Assembly (NCBI GenBank): GCA_031082125.1
Contig: JAVHLM010000046.1
Span: forward strand, 1-44,254
DNA: 44,254 bases
Reading direction: 5' to 3'
Origin: Candidatus Eremiobacterota bacterium
GTDB taxonomy: Bacteria > Vulcanimicrobiota > CADAWZ01 > Ess09-12
Below are positions 33,022 to 42,261 of the stretch, piece after piece (position 1 is the first letter of the stretch; each line of letters starts with the position of its first letter). Made by a program: the position numbers and the translations under genes. The notes under the pieces were generated by a model that worked only from the letters and a program-made list of their open reading frames with translations, was not told where the DNA came from and searched no databases.

Positions 33022-33992
33022 AACTGATGCATCGCTTGGAAAGTATACTCCATGGCTGGTTAAACGACCCGACGGCAGTGAAAGTGGTTTTTCTCATTCT
33101 GGGGCTTATCATACTCATCATCATTGTCCGCTTTACGCAGCGTACTCTTGAGCGCCGGATAAATAGTATCGAGCGTGTCTACCCGCTTAAGAAGCTCACC
33201 GCAGGAATCGGCTATGTCCTGGCTTTTCTTCTGGTGATCAGCGTTTTCCGGGACAGGCTTGGCGGCCTGACGCTGGCCTTTGGCGTGGCCGGCGCCGGCG
33301 TTGCCTTTGCCCTGCAGACTGTCATTACCAGTATTGCCGGGTGGGTGGCGATAATGATGGGTAACTTCTACCGTATCGGCGACCGCGTGCTGCTTGGCGG
33401 CGTCAAGGGAGATGTTATCGACATAGGCGTATTCCGCACCATATTGATGGAACTGGGCGAATGGGTTAACGCAGATGCCTATAACGGAAGGATTGTGAGT
33501 GTCTCCAACAGTTTTGTCTTTACTGAGCCAGTGTATAATTATTCCGGAGACTTCCCCTATCTCTGGGATGAGCTGGTAATCCCGTTAAAGTACGGGAGCG
33601 ACTGGAAACATGCCAGGCGCATGCTGGGCAAAATTGCCGAGGAGGTGGTGGGTGACTATGTTCCCATAGCCCGGGAGTCCTGGGAAAATATGGTGAAAAA
33701 TTACCGCATCGAAGATGCCTCGGTTGAGCCCCGGGTTTTCATGGTGGCCAACGATAACTGGATTGAGCTCACCCTTCGCTATGTGGTCGAGTATAAGTGG
33801 CGGCGTACTATCAGGGATCGCCTCTTTGAGAGGATCCTTGAGGAGATCGATGCCAGCGGGGGCAAAGTTGCCCTGGCATCATCCACCTTTCATCTTGTCG
33901 AGACTCCTGTATTTGATGTGCGCCTGCATTCGGCGGCAGGTGAAGCACCGCTGACCATGAAAAATGAGATGGAGCGGGATTCAATGACATAA
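33015..33992 (+). CDS. MscS-family mechanosensitive channel
   Basis: Inner-membrane channel opened by membrane tension, 325 residues. Three N-terminal helices; the third is the glycine/alanine-rich pore helix (FGVAGAGVAFALQTVITSIAGWVAIMM) followed by the typical beta-domain start YRIGDRV and V.DIGVFRTIL. AGGAGG lies before the ATG. It follows the DUF389 fragment under promoter copy F. Family assignment is firm; specificity of the trigger is unknown. Confidence 0.9.
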   Translation: MVELMHRLESILHGWLNDPTAVKVVFLILGLIILIIIVRFTQRTLERRINSIERVYPLKKLTAGIGYVLAFLLVISVFRDRLGGLTLAFGVAGAGVAFALQTVITSIAGWVAIMMGNFYRIGDRVLLGGVKGDVIDIGVFRTILMELGEWVNADAYNGRIVSVSNSFVFTEPVYNYSGDFPYLWDELVIPLKYGSDWKHARRMLGKIAEEVVGDYVPIARESWENMVKNYRIEDASVEPRVFMVANDNWIELTLRYVVEYKWRRTIRDRLFERILEEIDASGGKVALASSTFHLVETPVFDVRLHSAAGEAPLTMKNEMERDSMT

Positions 33993-34042
33993 AAGCGGTT
34001 TTCATTGCGCATCAGCATACATCCATAAGGAGGCGGCCGGGG

Positions 34043-36754
34043 TCAGTGCCGGAGGACGGGAGCCAGGAGTCGGCGCCCGAGCTTCCACAATTCCACTGCC
34101 ACAAAGGTGCTGAAAGCAGCCGGCAGAACCACCATCCATTCATTCAGCCCCAGCGGCACTGTCTTAAAAGGCGCATGGAAAATAGTGAGGTACAGCAAGA
34201 GCAGCGTGAATGCCGCCGAAACAAGAGAGGCGAGCCAGAGCCACCGGTTACCGAAGAAACCGACCGTAAAGAGCGAATGCTCGCGGGAACGGCAGTTGAA
34301 GCCGTTGAAGATTCTTGCGAAAATGAGAGTGGCAAAGAAGATGGACATAGCTTTATCCGGACCAAGTGAGGCATGGAGTGCCCAGAGAAAGGGCCCCAGC
34401 GTCACCAGCGCGATCCAGATTCCCACCGCGGCGATATAGTAAAGCGCAGGAGCGTCAATGATCCCCTCTTTCACATTCCTGGGCCGGCGCTCCATGATCC
34501 CTGGCTGCGGCGGATCGACACCAAGGGCAATCGCCACCAGGCCGTCCATTATCAGGTTGATGAAGAGGATCTGCACCGCAACCAGCGGAAGCGGAAGCTC
34601 CGCGATCAGTGCGACGATCATAGCCACCACCGTGGCAAGATTGCCGCTCAGAAGGAAGACAAGGTACTTCCGGATATTATCGAAGATACTGCGCCCTTCT
34701 TCCACAGCCGCAACAATAGAGGCGAAGTTGTCATCAATGAGAATCATATCCGATGCCTCTTTACTTACATCTGTTCCGGTGATCCCCATGGCGACACCGA
34801 TATGAGCCCTTTTGAGTGCCGGTGCATCGTTCACGCCGTCTCCGGTCATCACCACGATTTCGCCTTTCTTCATAAGGGCATTCACGATCCTCAGCTTGTG
34901 CTCCGGTGAGATCCTCGCATATACTTCAATATCGCCGATTGACTTGTCGAAGTCGTCATCCGGCATGGCTGAGATCTCCGCACCGGTGAGCACACAGCCC
35001 CTTTTGAGCAGCCCCAGTTCTTTTGCCACCGCTACTGCGGTATCCATGTTGTCACCTGTGATCATCACCGGCCTTATTCCCGCCAGGGTACACCGGGCAA
35101 GGGCTTCCCGTGCTTCCGGACGCGGGGGATCGCTCATCCCTGCAATGCCAATGAAGACCATCCCTGTTTCGGCCGCCGCGAGCGGATCCTCAGCGGCATT
35201 TATACTCCTGTATGCCAGAGCCAGCACCCTGAGCGCTTGGCCGGCCATCGCACCGGCATGGCGTGCTATTTCCCGCCTGATTTCATCAGTGAGCGGCACC
35301 GCCTTGCCATGCTGTACAGCTCTGCTGCAGCCATCAAGCAGTACCTCGTAAGCTCCTTTGCTGTAAGCGATAATCCCTTCGGGCGTGGTATGCACCGTGG
35401 TCATCCGTTTCCGCTCCGAGGTGAAAGGAATCTCCTGAGTGCGGGGCTGTTCATTGTGGAGCGCGGCGGGGTCAATGCCTGCCTTTTTCGCCAGCACCAG
35501 GAACGCACCTTCGGTGGGATCACCCACGACCTTCCATTCGCCGCCCTGCTCCTGCAGTATTGTATCGTTGCAGAGCGCTCCTGCCACAAGAGCAGGCTTC
35601 AAATATTCCAGCTCATCAGCTCCCAATAATGCACCATTCTCTCTAATCTCACCTTTTGGGGAATACCCCGCACCGGTCACCTCAAAGGTCCTGCCATCCA
35701 TGTACAGCATGCGCACTGTCATCTCGTCCTGCGTGAGCGTACCGGTTTTGTCAGAGCAGATTACCGTGGTGGCTCCCAGCGTCTCAACCGCCGCGAGCTT
35801 CCTGATAAGTGCGTGGTGTTTCACAAGCCGGCGGACGCCGATGGCAAGGCTTATATTGACCACTGCCGGAAGAGCCTCCGGGATCACCGCCACTGCCAGG
35901 GCCACACCCCAGATGAACATCTCTATGATGCTGTGGCCCCTGAAAATACCGAGCACCGCAGTTGCCGCGGAGAGGGCAATGGCAAAGATGCCGAGCCACT
36001 TTCCAAAGGTATCCAGATTTTTCTGCAGCGGTGTCCGCTCCCGCTCGGTTTTATTCAGAAGCCCGGCGATCTTTCCGAATTCTGTGCCCATACCAGTGGC
36101 AGTTATCGCCGCCCTTCCTCTCCCTGAGGTGGTGGTGGTGCCCATGTGCACCATGTTCTTCCGGTCGCCGGGGAGTAAATCCTGATCTGCTATCGGCTCA
36201 GTGTGCTTCTCTTCCGGCATGGACTCCCCGGTGAGAACAGCCTCTCCCACTTTAAGGTTTATTGCCTCTGTGAGGCGTCCATCAGCGGGCACCATGTCGC
36301 CTGTCTTAAGCAGAATGATGTCGCCCGGCACCACCTCGCGCGATGGAATCTCCTTCTCGCTGCCGCCTCTTATCACCCTGGCAGTGGGAGCGGCAAGGCG
36401 CTTCAGCGATTCTATGGCCTTCCCTGCCTGGTATTCTTGTAAGAAGCCCAGAAAGCCCGCCAGAAGGACTATCACAATAATTGCAATAGCTTCAATATAC
36501 TGGCCTAAAAAAAGTGAAATGACTGCTGATATGATCAAAATCACCACGAGAAGGCTGGTGAACTGGCTGAGCAGCAGGAGAAGCTTGGACACCCGCCTAC
36601 CGGAGGCAAACTCGTTAGGTCCATGTTCAGCCAGTCTCCTGGCCGCTTCCTCTGCGTCAAGCCCGTTCGTGGAGGCCCCGAGGAGTTCCAGCGCTTTATC
36701 CACTGTCTCGCAGTGCCAGTGTGTGCCGGTGGTTTCTGGAGCCTGGGATGGCAT
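34043..36754 (-). CDS. P2-type cation-transporting ATPase (Ca2+-ATPase-like)
   Basis: Inner-membrane ion pump, 903 residues from ATG at 36754. The N-terminal cation-ATPase domain (LAEHGPNEF), actuator TGES, helix-4 motif PEALPAVV, phosphorylation motif CSDKTGTLTQDEM, nucleotide-domain KGAYEVLLDGC, MITGDN, and GDGVNDAPAL are all present, with ten helices expected. The PEALP motif and overall look fit Ca2+- or Mn2+-pumping P2A-like ATPases. There is no good ribosome site, and the gene begins 8 nt after the baeRF7-like gene, so it is probably translated by coupling. Its promoter is then copy C at 38 kb. Confidence 0.9.
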   Translation of the reverse strand: MPSQAPETTGTHWHCETVDKALELLGASTNGLDAEEAARRLAEHGPNEFASGRRVSKLLLLLSQFTSLLVVILIISAVISLFLGQYIEAIAIIVIVLLAGFLGFLQEYQAGKAIESLKRLAAPTARVIRGGSEKEIPSREVVPGDIILLKTGDMVPADGRLTEAINLKVGEAVLTGESMPEEKHTEPIADQDLLPGDRKNMVHMGTTTTSGRGRAAITATGMGTEFGKIAGLLNKTERERTPLQKNLDTFGKWLGIFAIALSAATAVLGIFRGHSIIEMFIWGVALAVAVIPEALPAVVNISLAIGVRRLVKHHALIRKLAAVETLGATTVICSDKTGTLTQDEMTVRMLYMDGRTFEVTGAGYSPKGEIRENGALLGADELEYLKPALVAGALCNDTILQEQGGEWKVVGDPTEGAFLVLAKKAGIDPAALHNEQPRTQEIPFTSERKRMTTVHTTPEGIIAYSKGAYEVLLDGCSRAVQHGKAVPLTDEIRREIARHAGAMAGQALRVLALAYRSINAAEDPLAAAETGMVFIGIAGMSDPPRPEAREALARCTLAGIRPVMITGDNMDTAVAVAKELGLLKRGCVLTGAEISAMPDDDFDKSIGDIEVYARISPEHKLRIVNALMKKGEIVVMTGDGVNDAPALKRAHIGVAMGITGTDVSKEASDMILIDDNFASIVAAVEEGRSIFDNIRKYLVFLLSGNLATVVAMIVALIAELPLPLVAVQILFINLIMDGLVAIALGVDPPQPGIMERRPRNVKEGIIDAPALYYIAAVGIWIALVTLGPFLWALHASLGPDKAMSIFFATLIFARIFNGFNCRSREHSLFTVGFFGNRWLWLASLVSAAFTLLLLYLTIFHAPFKTVPLGLNEWMVVLPAAFSTFVAVELWKLGRRLLAPVLRH

Positions 36755-36761
36755 ATGAATA

Positions 36762-37913
36762 TCAGTAACGGAACACGGCAGCCACTGGAGAGCCGCCGGA
36801 GCCGTTATCAGGCTCCCCGGCGAAAACTGTTCCGCCGTTCTGCAAGGTGCACAGCGCGGCAAAATCCAGCAGCTCCCTGTCGCCGGGCTCCTTGTTCTCA
36901 TGGGCTATGGTATTTCCGGTTGTAACATCGAAGGTGCCCCACTTCTCTCTCCCCGCTCCGACGAAGAGTGTTTCGACGCGCCCGTTACAGGAGGCCGGCA
37001 CGATTGCCTCAATCTTGTCGGAAGTGGATGGCGTACCGGCATTCTGCCGATATCGGGATGCAGCTTCACTATGTGACGTCTGAAAATAAGGCTGTAATAC
37101 CGCCCAGGCCTTCTCATGCAATTTCTCCGCGCTCTGATCTTCGGGATTACCCGGAATTCCCGCGTCGATCATATGGGGATAGGTATTTGCTTTCCGGTAA
37201 AGAGGAAGAAGAAAGTCAACAGACGCGACCACCAGGGGAACGTGCTCGTCTTTGAGCACTTCATGAAGGCCGGTGTTTATCTTTTGAAAATAGTGAAGAA
37301 TGTCTTCCTTGTTGTCATCGCCGCTGCCGCCTCCCCCGTGATGGATGGCCGGCCGCCTGCCGGTCCCCCTCGACGACGAGCTGTGGTAATGCATCTGCCT
37401 TTCGAAATCCTGGACCGCAAGGGTTTCGGCGAGACCAGCGGGAAGGTCCTCCGGGACAATCTCCTGCGCGCTGTAGCGAGTGCCCTGAAAAAGCTTCACC
37501 TTGTTCTGGCTGAGTGCCAGCACATAGAAGAGGCTGTCGCCGGCGAGCAGAGGCAAAAGAGGCCTGAAATGGAAATGATCATCAACGACCACAGATTCTT
37601 TAAATATGAAGGGGAATATATAGTGATAAAAAACCTCAGGCGAGAGAAACAATGCAAGGCCATCGCTCCGGTACCGCCAGAAAGTGCTGTCCTGCAGCAG
37701 TTTCTGGGCCGGCTCCAGGATTTTTTCCGCTTCAAGGCGGGGAAGGCCCCTCTCCATCAACTGCCTTTCTGCCTCATTAAGAGAATTTTTGAGGCGGATC
37801 GGATTCTGCTCAGTTTCTTTACCCGCGCGGTGGGTGGGCATATATATCGAGACACAGGGGGGCTTGTTCGCTTCCAGCAGGCTCTTGAGGATCTTTCTGG
37901 TGAATGTCATCAT
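36762..37913 (-). CDS. baeRF family 7-like protein
   Basis: Resembles the bacterial homologues of archaeo-eukaryotic release factors (baeRF group 7): opening KPPCVSIYMPTHRAG followed by PIRLKNSLNEAE, a central FYVLALSQNKVKLFQGTRY strand, and a late VPASCNGRVETLFVGAG. The biochemical role of this group is not established; ribosome rescue or RNA metabolism under stress has been suggested. 383 residues; AAGGAGGA before the ATG at 37913. It has a His/Gly/Ser-rich loop near 175-200 (HYHSSSSRGTGRR and IHHGGGGSGDD). Cotranscribed with the cation ATPase from promoter copy C. Confidence 0.8.
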   Translation of the reverse strand: MMTFTRKILKSLLEANKPPCVSIYMPTHRAGKETEQNPIRLKNSLNEAERQLMERGLPRLEAEKILEPAQKLLQDSTFWRYRSDGLALFLSPEVFYHYIFPFIFKESVVVDDHFHFRPLLPLLAGDSLFYVLALSQNKVKLFQGTRYSAQEIVPEDLPAGLAETLAVQDFERQMHYHSSSSRGTGRRPAIHHGGGGSGDDNKEDILHYFQKINTGLHEVLKDEHVPLVVASVDFLLPLYRKANTYPHMIDAGIPGNPEDQSAEKLHEKAWAVLQPYFQTSHSEAASRYRQNAGTPSTSDKIEAIVPASCNGRVETLFVGAGREKWGTFDVTTGNTIAHENKEPGDRELLDFAALCTLQNGGTVFAGEPDNGSGGSPVAAVFRY

Positions 37914-38024
37914 ATGCTGTCTCCTTCTTTCTTTGAATATATGGCACTATGCACTTACCGCACTCTCAGCAGCGCTGCCGGTCTCACAACAGGAATTACC
38001 GCCGGCTCATAGTGGGCCATCTCC

Positions 38025-38073
38025 ATTATAACTCCTTACCGCCCCGGTTCATATAAGAAAAAGTCCAGTCTTC
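38025..38073 (-). promoter_or_regulatory. Shared-box promoter, copy C
   Basis: Minus strand: AAGACTGGACTTTTTCTTAT, 22 nt, TATAAT (38030-38025). The box and the following ATGAACC are the same as in copies A and B. It faces the baeRF7-like gene with a leader of about 105 nt. Confidence 0.72.
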
Positions 38074-38182
38074 GGCAGGGCAGCCACCCCACCCGCCTGA
38101 TCCCCTTTGAATCAAGTAAGGGAGGCGATAAAGGGATTTCTTTCCATACAGAAGAAACAATGAAGCGGAGGACGCGCCAAAG

Positions 38183-40735
38183 ATGAACGACACTGCCCGT
38201 AAAAAGATACTCCTCGTCGAAGATGAGGCGATTATCGCAATGGCCGAAGCAGAGGCCATAAAGCACCTTGGATATGAGGTGAAAACTGCCCTTTCCGGTG
38301 AAAAAGCGGTTGATGCGATAAAAACCGATCCCTCTATAGATCTTGTGCTGATGGATATCGACCTGGGCAAAGGGATCGACGGCACCGAGGCCGCGAAAAG
38401 GATCCTCGCAGTCCAGAATATCCCCATCGTTTTCCTCACCTCGCATTCTGAGCGGGAGATGGTGGAGAAGGTGCGCGGCATCACCCGCTACGGCTACGTG
38501 ATAAAGAACTCCGGCGACTTCGTGCTTTTGTCTTCAATAGAGATGGCTTTCGAGCTGTTTAATGCTCATGTGTATGTGGAAAGCAAGAACGAGGAGCTCA
38601 CCGGAACGAACCGTAAACTGCGGGAGAGCAAAGAAACTGCTGAAAGATACCTCAATATCGCCGCTGAAATAATTATTTCCCTGGATCCCCGGGGGAACAT
38701 CACCCTGCTGAACGAAAGCGGGCACAGGCTGCTCGGCTATGAGGCGGGAGAGCTCATCGGAAAGAACTGGTTCGATACCTGTTTGCCGGAAGAAATAAAG
38801 AGAGAAGTCCTGGGAGTTTTCGGAAAGCTGATGAACGGAGAAATCGATAATATGGCGACGTACGAAAACCAGGTGATCGCGAAAAGTGGCGATAAAAGGA
38901 CGATTCTCTGGCACAATACGCTGCTCAATGATAAGAAGGAGGGAATCATCGGAATACTCAGTTCCGGTGAGGACATCACCGGGCGCAAGCGGGCGGAGCT
39001 GGAAGCGCTGGAGGCGAAAAGAGACTGGGAAGACTCCTTTGACGTGATAAACGACATGATTACCATCCACGATGCGGATTTTAATATCCTGCGCGCGAAT
39101 AAAGCCGCAGAAAGCGGTTTGGGACGTGCGTTGAGCGACATCTTGACCATTAAATGCTTCAAGGCCTATCACGGGAAGAACTGTCCTCCCGAGGGATGCC
39201 CGAGCTGCATGACATTGAAGACCGGAGTGCCTACCACGACTGAGCTATTTGAGCCTCATCTTGACAAATTTGTCGAGATCAAGGCCCTGCCGCGCTTTGA
39301 CACCAACCATAATATCACTGGAATGGTACATGTTGTGCGTGACATCACCGAGCGCAAGCAGGCAGAAGAAGCGCTTCAGAAGAGCGAAGAACGCTTCAGA
39401 AGCTATGTGGAATATTCCCCTGACGCAGTTTTAGTGGCCGATGAAAGGGGAAATTTCATAGATGTCAACACCGCTGCCTCGGTAATCTCGGGTTATTCAA
39501 AAGAAAAGCTCCTGGGAATGAACCTGATAGACCTGATCCCTCCTGAAGACCGGGAACTGGCCCGCGAGCATTTCCTGCGCACCATGTCCACCGGCCGGGC
39601 ATATGGCGAGGGGCATTTCATCAAGAAGGACGGCGAAAAGCGGTGGTGGTCAGTTGACGCCGTAAAACTGAAAGACTGTCAGATCATCGGTTTCGCGAAG
39701 GACATCACGGAGCGCAAGCAGGCAGAGGAACAGCTCCGTTTCCTGAGCTCTATTACCGAGAACATATCTGATGCAATTATTGCCACTGATACCAATTTTG
39801 CCATTATCTATATCAACAAAGTGGGGGAACAATTTTTTGGCTACACGCTGGATGAAATCAAAGGCAAAACACCGGGTATATTCAATGCCGAACCGATGGC
39901 GGGGCAGATTCAGCAGGAAATATATAGAACAGTTGCATCTGGAAAGACCTATATGGGAGAATCCCTTAACAGGCGGAAAGATGGCTCAACTTTTCATTGC
40001 GAGTATAAGGTGATGCCTTTAAAAGACAATAATGGTCTAAATTATGCCTATACTGCGATTCACAGGGACGTCACCGAGCGCAGGCAGGCGGAAGAACATA
40101 TCAAAAGCCTCCTTGCAGAAAAAGAACTGCTCCTGCGCGAAGTGCACCACAGGATTAAGAACAACATGATCATCCTCATAAGCCTCCTCTATCTGCAGTC
40201 GCGCACACTGAAGGTCCCGGCAGCCGTTTCCTCCATTGAGGATGCCATAAGCCGCGTCCAGAGCATGATGGTTCTGTATGATAAACTCTACAAGTCTTCC
40301 GATTTCAGAAAGATATTCACGACGGAGTACCTGGGCGCCCTGATCGATGAAATTGCCGGAATATTTCCCGGTAAGGAGTCTGTGGCAATTGAAAAACATA
40401 TTGATGACTTCACTCTTGACGCAGAAAGCTTATCTCCTCTCGGCATTATTCTCAATGAATTAATCACGAACGCTATGAAGCATGCCTTTACCGGCAGGGA
40501 TAAGGGGTTGATAAGCGTGACCCTTTCGAAGAAGGATACCCACGCGATACTCACCATGGAGGACAACGGGACCGGTATCCCTGAATCGATTGATATCGCC
40601 ACTTCCAGCGGGTTCGGGCTGCAGCTTGTCGGTATGCTGGCGGAGCAGCTCGGGGGGACCATCAGGCTTGAACGGGGGAAGGGCTCAAAATTCATCCTGG
40701 AATTTGAAGTAACAAATGCGAAGGCTCAACAGTGA
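38183..40735 (+). CDS. Receiver/multi-PAS histidine kinase (HisKA_2 class)
   Basis: Cytoplasmic kinase, 850 residues. N-terminal receiver domain with acidic pair in LLVEDEA and phosphoacceptor Asp58 (LVLMDID), then four PAS domains (about 150-270, 280-395, 405-515, 525-645), the third and fourth ending in the usual DITERKQAEE linker. The kinase core has REVHHRIKNN (His655/656), the HisKA_2 type, and an HATPase with LNELITNAMKHAF, DNGTGIP and FGLQLVGMLAEQLGG. PAS 2 contains CFKAYHGKNCPPEGCPSC, a Cys-rich insert that could bind a metal or a cofactor. A receiver at the N-terminus means it is probably phosphorylated by another kinase and relays onwards. No partner regulator is adjacent. Confidence 0.92.
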   Translation: MNDTARKKILLVEDEAIIAMAEAEAIKHLGYEVKTALSGEKAVDAIKTDPSIDLVLMDIDLGKGIDGTEAAKRILAVQNIPIVFLTSHSEREMVEKVRGITRYGYVIKNSGDFVLLSSIEMAFELFNAHVYVESKNEELTGTNRKLRESKETAERYLNIAAEIIISLDPRGNITLLNESGHRLLGYEAGELIGKNWFDTCLPEEIKREVLGVFGKLMNGEIDNMATYENQVIAKSGDKRTILWHNTLLNDKKEGIIGILSSGEDITGRKRAELEALEAKRDWEDSFDVINDMITIHDADFNILRANKAAESGLGRALSDILTIKCFKAYHGKNCPPEGCPSCMTLKTGVPTTTELFEPHLDKFVEIKALPRFDTNHNITGMVHVVRDITERKQAEEALQKSEERFRSYVEYSPDAVLVADERGNFIDVNTAASVISGYSKEKLLGMNLIDLIPPEDRELAREHFLRTMSTGRAYGEGHFIKKDGEKRWWSVDAVKLKDCQIIGFAKDITERKQAEEQLRFLSSITENISDAIIATDTNFAIIYINKVGEQFFGYTLDEIKGKTPGIFNAEPMAGQIQQEIYRTVASGKTYMGESLNRRKDGSTFHCEYKVMPLKDNNGLNYAYTAIHRDVTERRQAEEHIKSLLAEKELLLREVHHRIKNNMIILISLLYLQSRTLKVPAAVSSIEDAISRVQSMMVLYDKLYKSSDFRKIFTTEYLGALIDEIAGIFPGKESVAIEKHIDDFTLDAESLSPLGIILNELITNAMKHAFTGRDKGLISVTLSKKDTHAILTMEDNGTGIPESIDIATSSGFGLQLVGMLAEQLGGTIRLERGKGSKFILEFEVTNAKAQQ

Positions 40736-40799
40736 TTTTCAGAAATTTTTAAGGCTCCCGCGTGATAAGACAGTGCATGTCTCTTGAGGAGGAATGACT

Positions 40800-42158
40800 A
40801 TGAAGGAAGAGATTTCCAGGATAGAGAGCGCCAGAGTTTTTGAAAAGACTGAGTATGCGGCTTCCAGGAAGGCGGGGGAGACAAAGCCGAAAGAGCCTCC
40901 CACAGAAAGCCTCAAAGACGGCTCCTGCCTGTCTCAGGAAACAACACTTGAGAACGGGAAACAGGCCGTTTCACGCGAAAAGCACCCTCCCGATTCTCTC
41001 CGTGATTTTTTCAGGAAATCCATCGGCACTATGAAAAAAAACATGACTGCCGCCGTGGCTCAGGGAAACATGGAAAGCGCCCGGGCGGCAGAGGAGAATA
41101 ACGAGGGGGCCCATAACGGCGGCAGCCTTCATATGGCTACTTACAACGTGGCAGGCGGGAATGAGGAAATGCGCGAAAATTTCAAGGACGAAACGTCAGA
41201 TCACCTCGCACGGCAGGTGGTGCAGGGCAACCTTGATGCAGTGGCTCTCCAGGAGGTCTCGCACCGGGAGAACGGCATGGATTACAACATGGAGCTATTG
41301 AAAGATGTCTTCAGGGAATCCCTGCCTCCCGGGCTCAGGGATGGTGAAATCAATTACTACAGCGTTGATGACAGGGGCAACCCGGTTCTTGACGGGAACG
41401 GCAGCCCGAAATATGACCCCTCAAGCTCGAATGTGGTCTATGAAGCTACCGGGCACAATGGCGAGAAGAAGACCATGACCCTCACGAGGGAGAGCCTTGA
41501 CCGCCGCGGCAGACCCGTGGTGAATGGAAATGGAGAGCCCGTGTATCACCAGGGCCTGGAGGCCCCCCTCACTGTCTATACCGCCAGGCTAGAAAATGGC
41601 GACAGCTACAGCATGGTTTACGGAAATTCAAAAGCCTCCAACAAGGATCCGGACAAAAGGGGCCCCGGTGAGTACGGAAACTCGGTGCTCCTTGGCCCGG
41701 GAAGGGAGATCCCCCGCGATGAAAAAGGCGCCATAATCCCTGGCAGTGTAGAATACAAGGTACTTGGCCATGATCCAAGCGACGGTGAGGCCAGAACAGC
41801 AGTGGGAGTCACTTTTGCCGGGGAGGGGGGGCAAAGAGGAACGGTAGTGAGCGCCCATCTCACAGCCGACAGCGATGCCTCCGCAGATGAGACAAGAGAA
41901 GCCCAGAGAGCCCAGTACAGGGCTCTCAGCGAGCTTTCCGGCCGGCGGGGAGGAAACGTGATAATAGGAGGAGACTTCAATTCCACCCCGGGGAGAGACG
42001 GCGCTCCCTCCGCGGAGGATCTCGGCCTTGAGCAGGCAGACCCTGCGGCGAGAATAGATCACGTGCTTGTCTCCAGGGATGCGGAAGCAGGCCAGGCCAG
42101 GGTAGTCCATGGGGGCGGGTCTGACCACGAGATGATAGTGACTGACGTGCAGCTATGA
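40800..42158 (+). CDS. Endonuclease/exonuclease/phosphatase (EEP) fold protein with long N-terminal region
   Basis: DNase I-like metal-dependent phosphoesterase fold, 452 residues from ATG at 40800 (AGGAGG eight bases before). Residues 1-110 are polar, without signal peptide or known domain. From 112: MATYNVAGG, then LDAVALQEVS, a long insert, GNSVLLGPG, AHLTAD, IIGGDFNSTP, RIDHVLVS and the final SDHEMIVTDV, which cover the catalytic His/Asp/Glu/Asn set. The insert (about 195-290) has two near-repeats, DDRGNPVLDGNGSPKY and DRRGRPVVNGNGEPVY. The lack of a signal peptide with a long disordered N-terminus recalls effectors moved by dedicated secretion systems, but no such system is in view. The substrate could be DNA, a phospholipid or a phosphoinositide. 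Confidence 0.82.
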   Translation: MKEEISRIESARVFEKTEYAASRKAGETKPKEPPTESLKDGSCLSQETTLENGKQAVSREKHPPDSLRDFFRKSIGTMKKNMTAAVAQGNMESARAAEENNEGAHNGGSLHMATYNVAGGNEEMRENFKDETSDHLARQVVQGNLDAVALQEVSHRENGMDYNMELLKDVFRESLPPGLRDGEINYYSVDDRGNPVLDGNGSPKYDPSSSNVVYEATGHNGEKKTMTLTRESLDRRGRPVVNGNGEPVYHQGLEAPLTVYTARLENGDSYSMVYGNSKASNKDPDKRGPGEYGNSVLLGPGREIPRDEKGAIIPGSVEYKVLGHDPSDGEARTAVGVTFAGEGGQRGTVVSAHLTADSDASADETREAQRAQYRALSELSGRRGGNVIIGGDFNSTPGRDGAPSAEDLGLEQADPAARIDHVLVSRDAEAGQARVVHGGGSDHEMIVTDVQL

Positions 42159-42261
42159 AAGATGCCGGGAAGAAGTGCCCGTGAGAAGGAAAGGGAGCTG
42201 CCGATGAACCCCGGGTTTTCGGATGACGATATCGAAAAAAGAGTGAGGTGGCGGATCAGAA

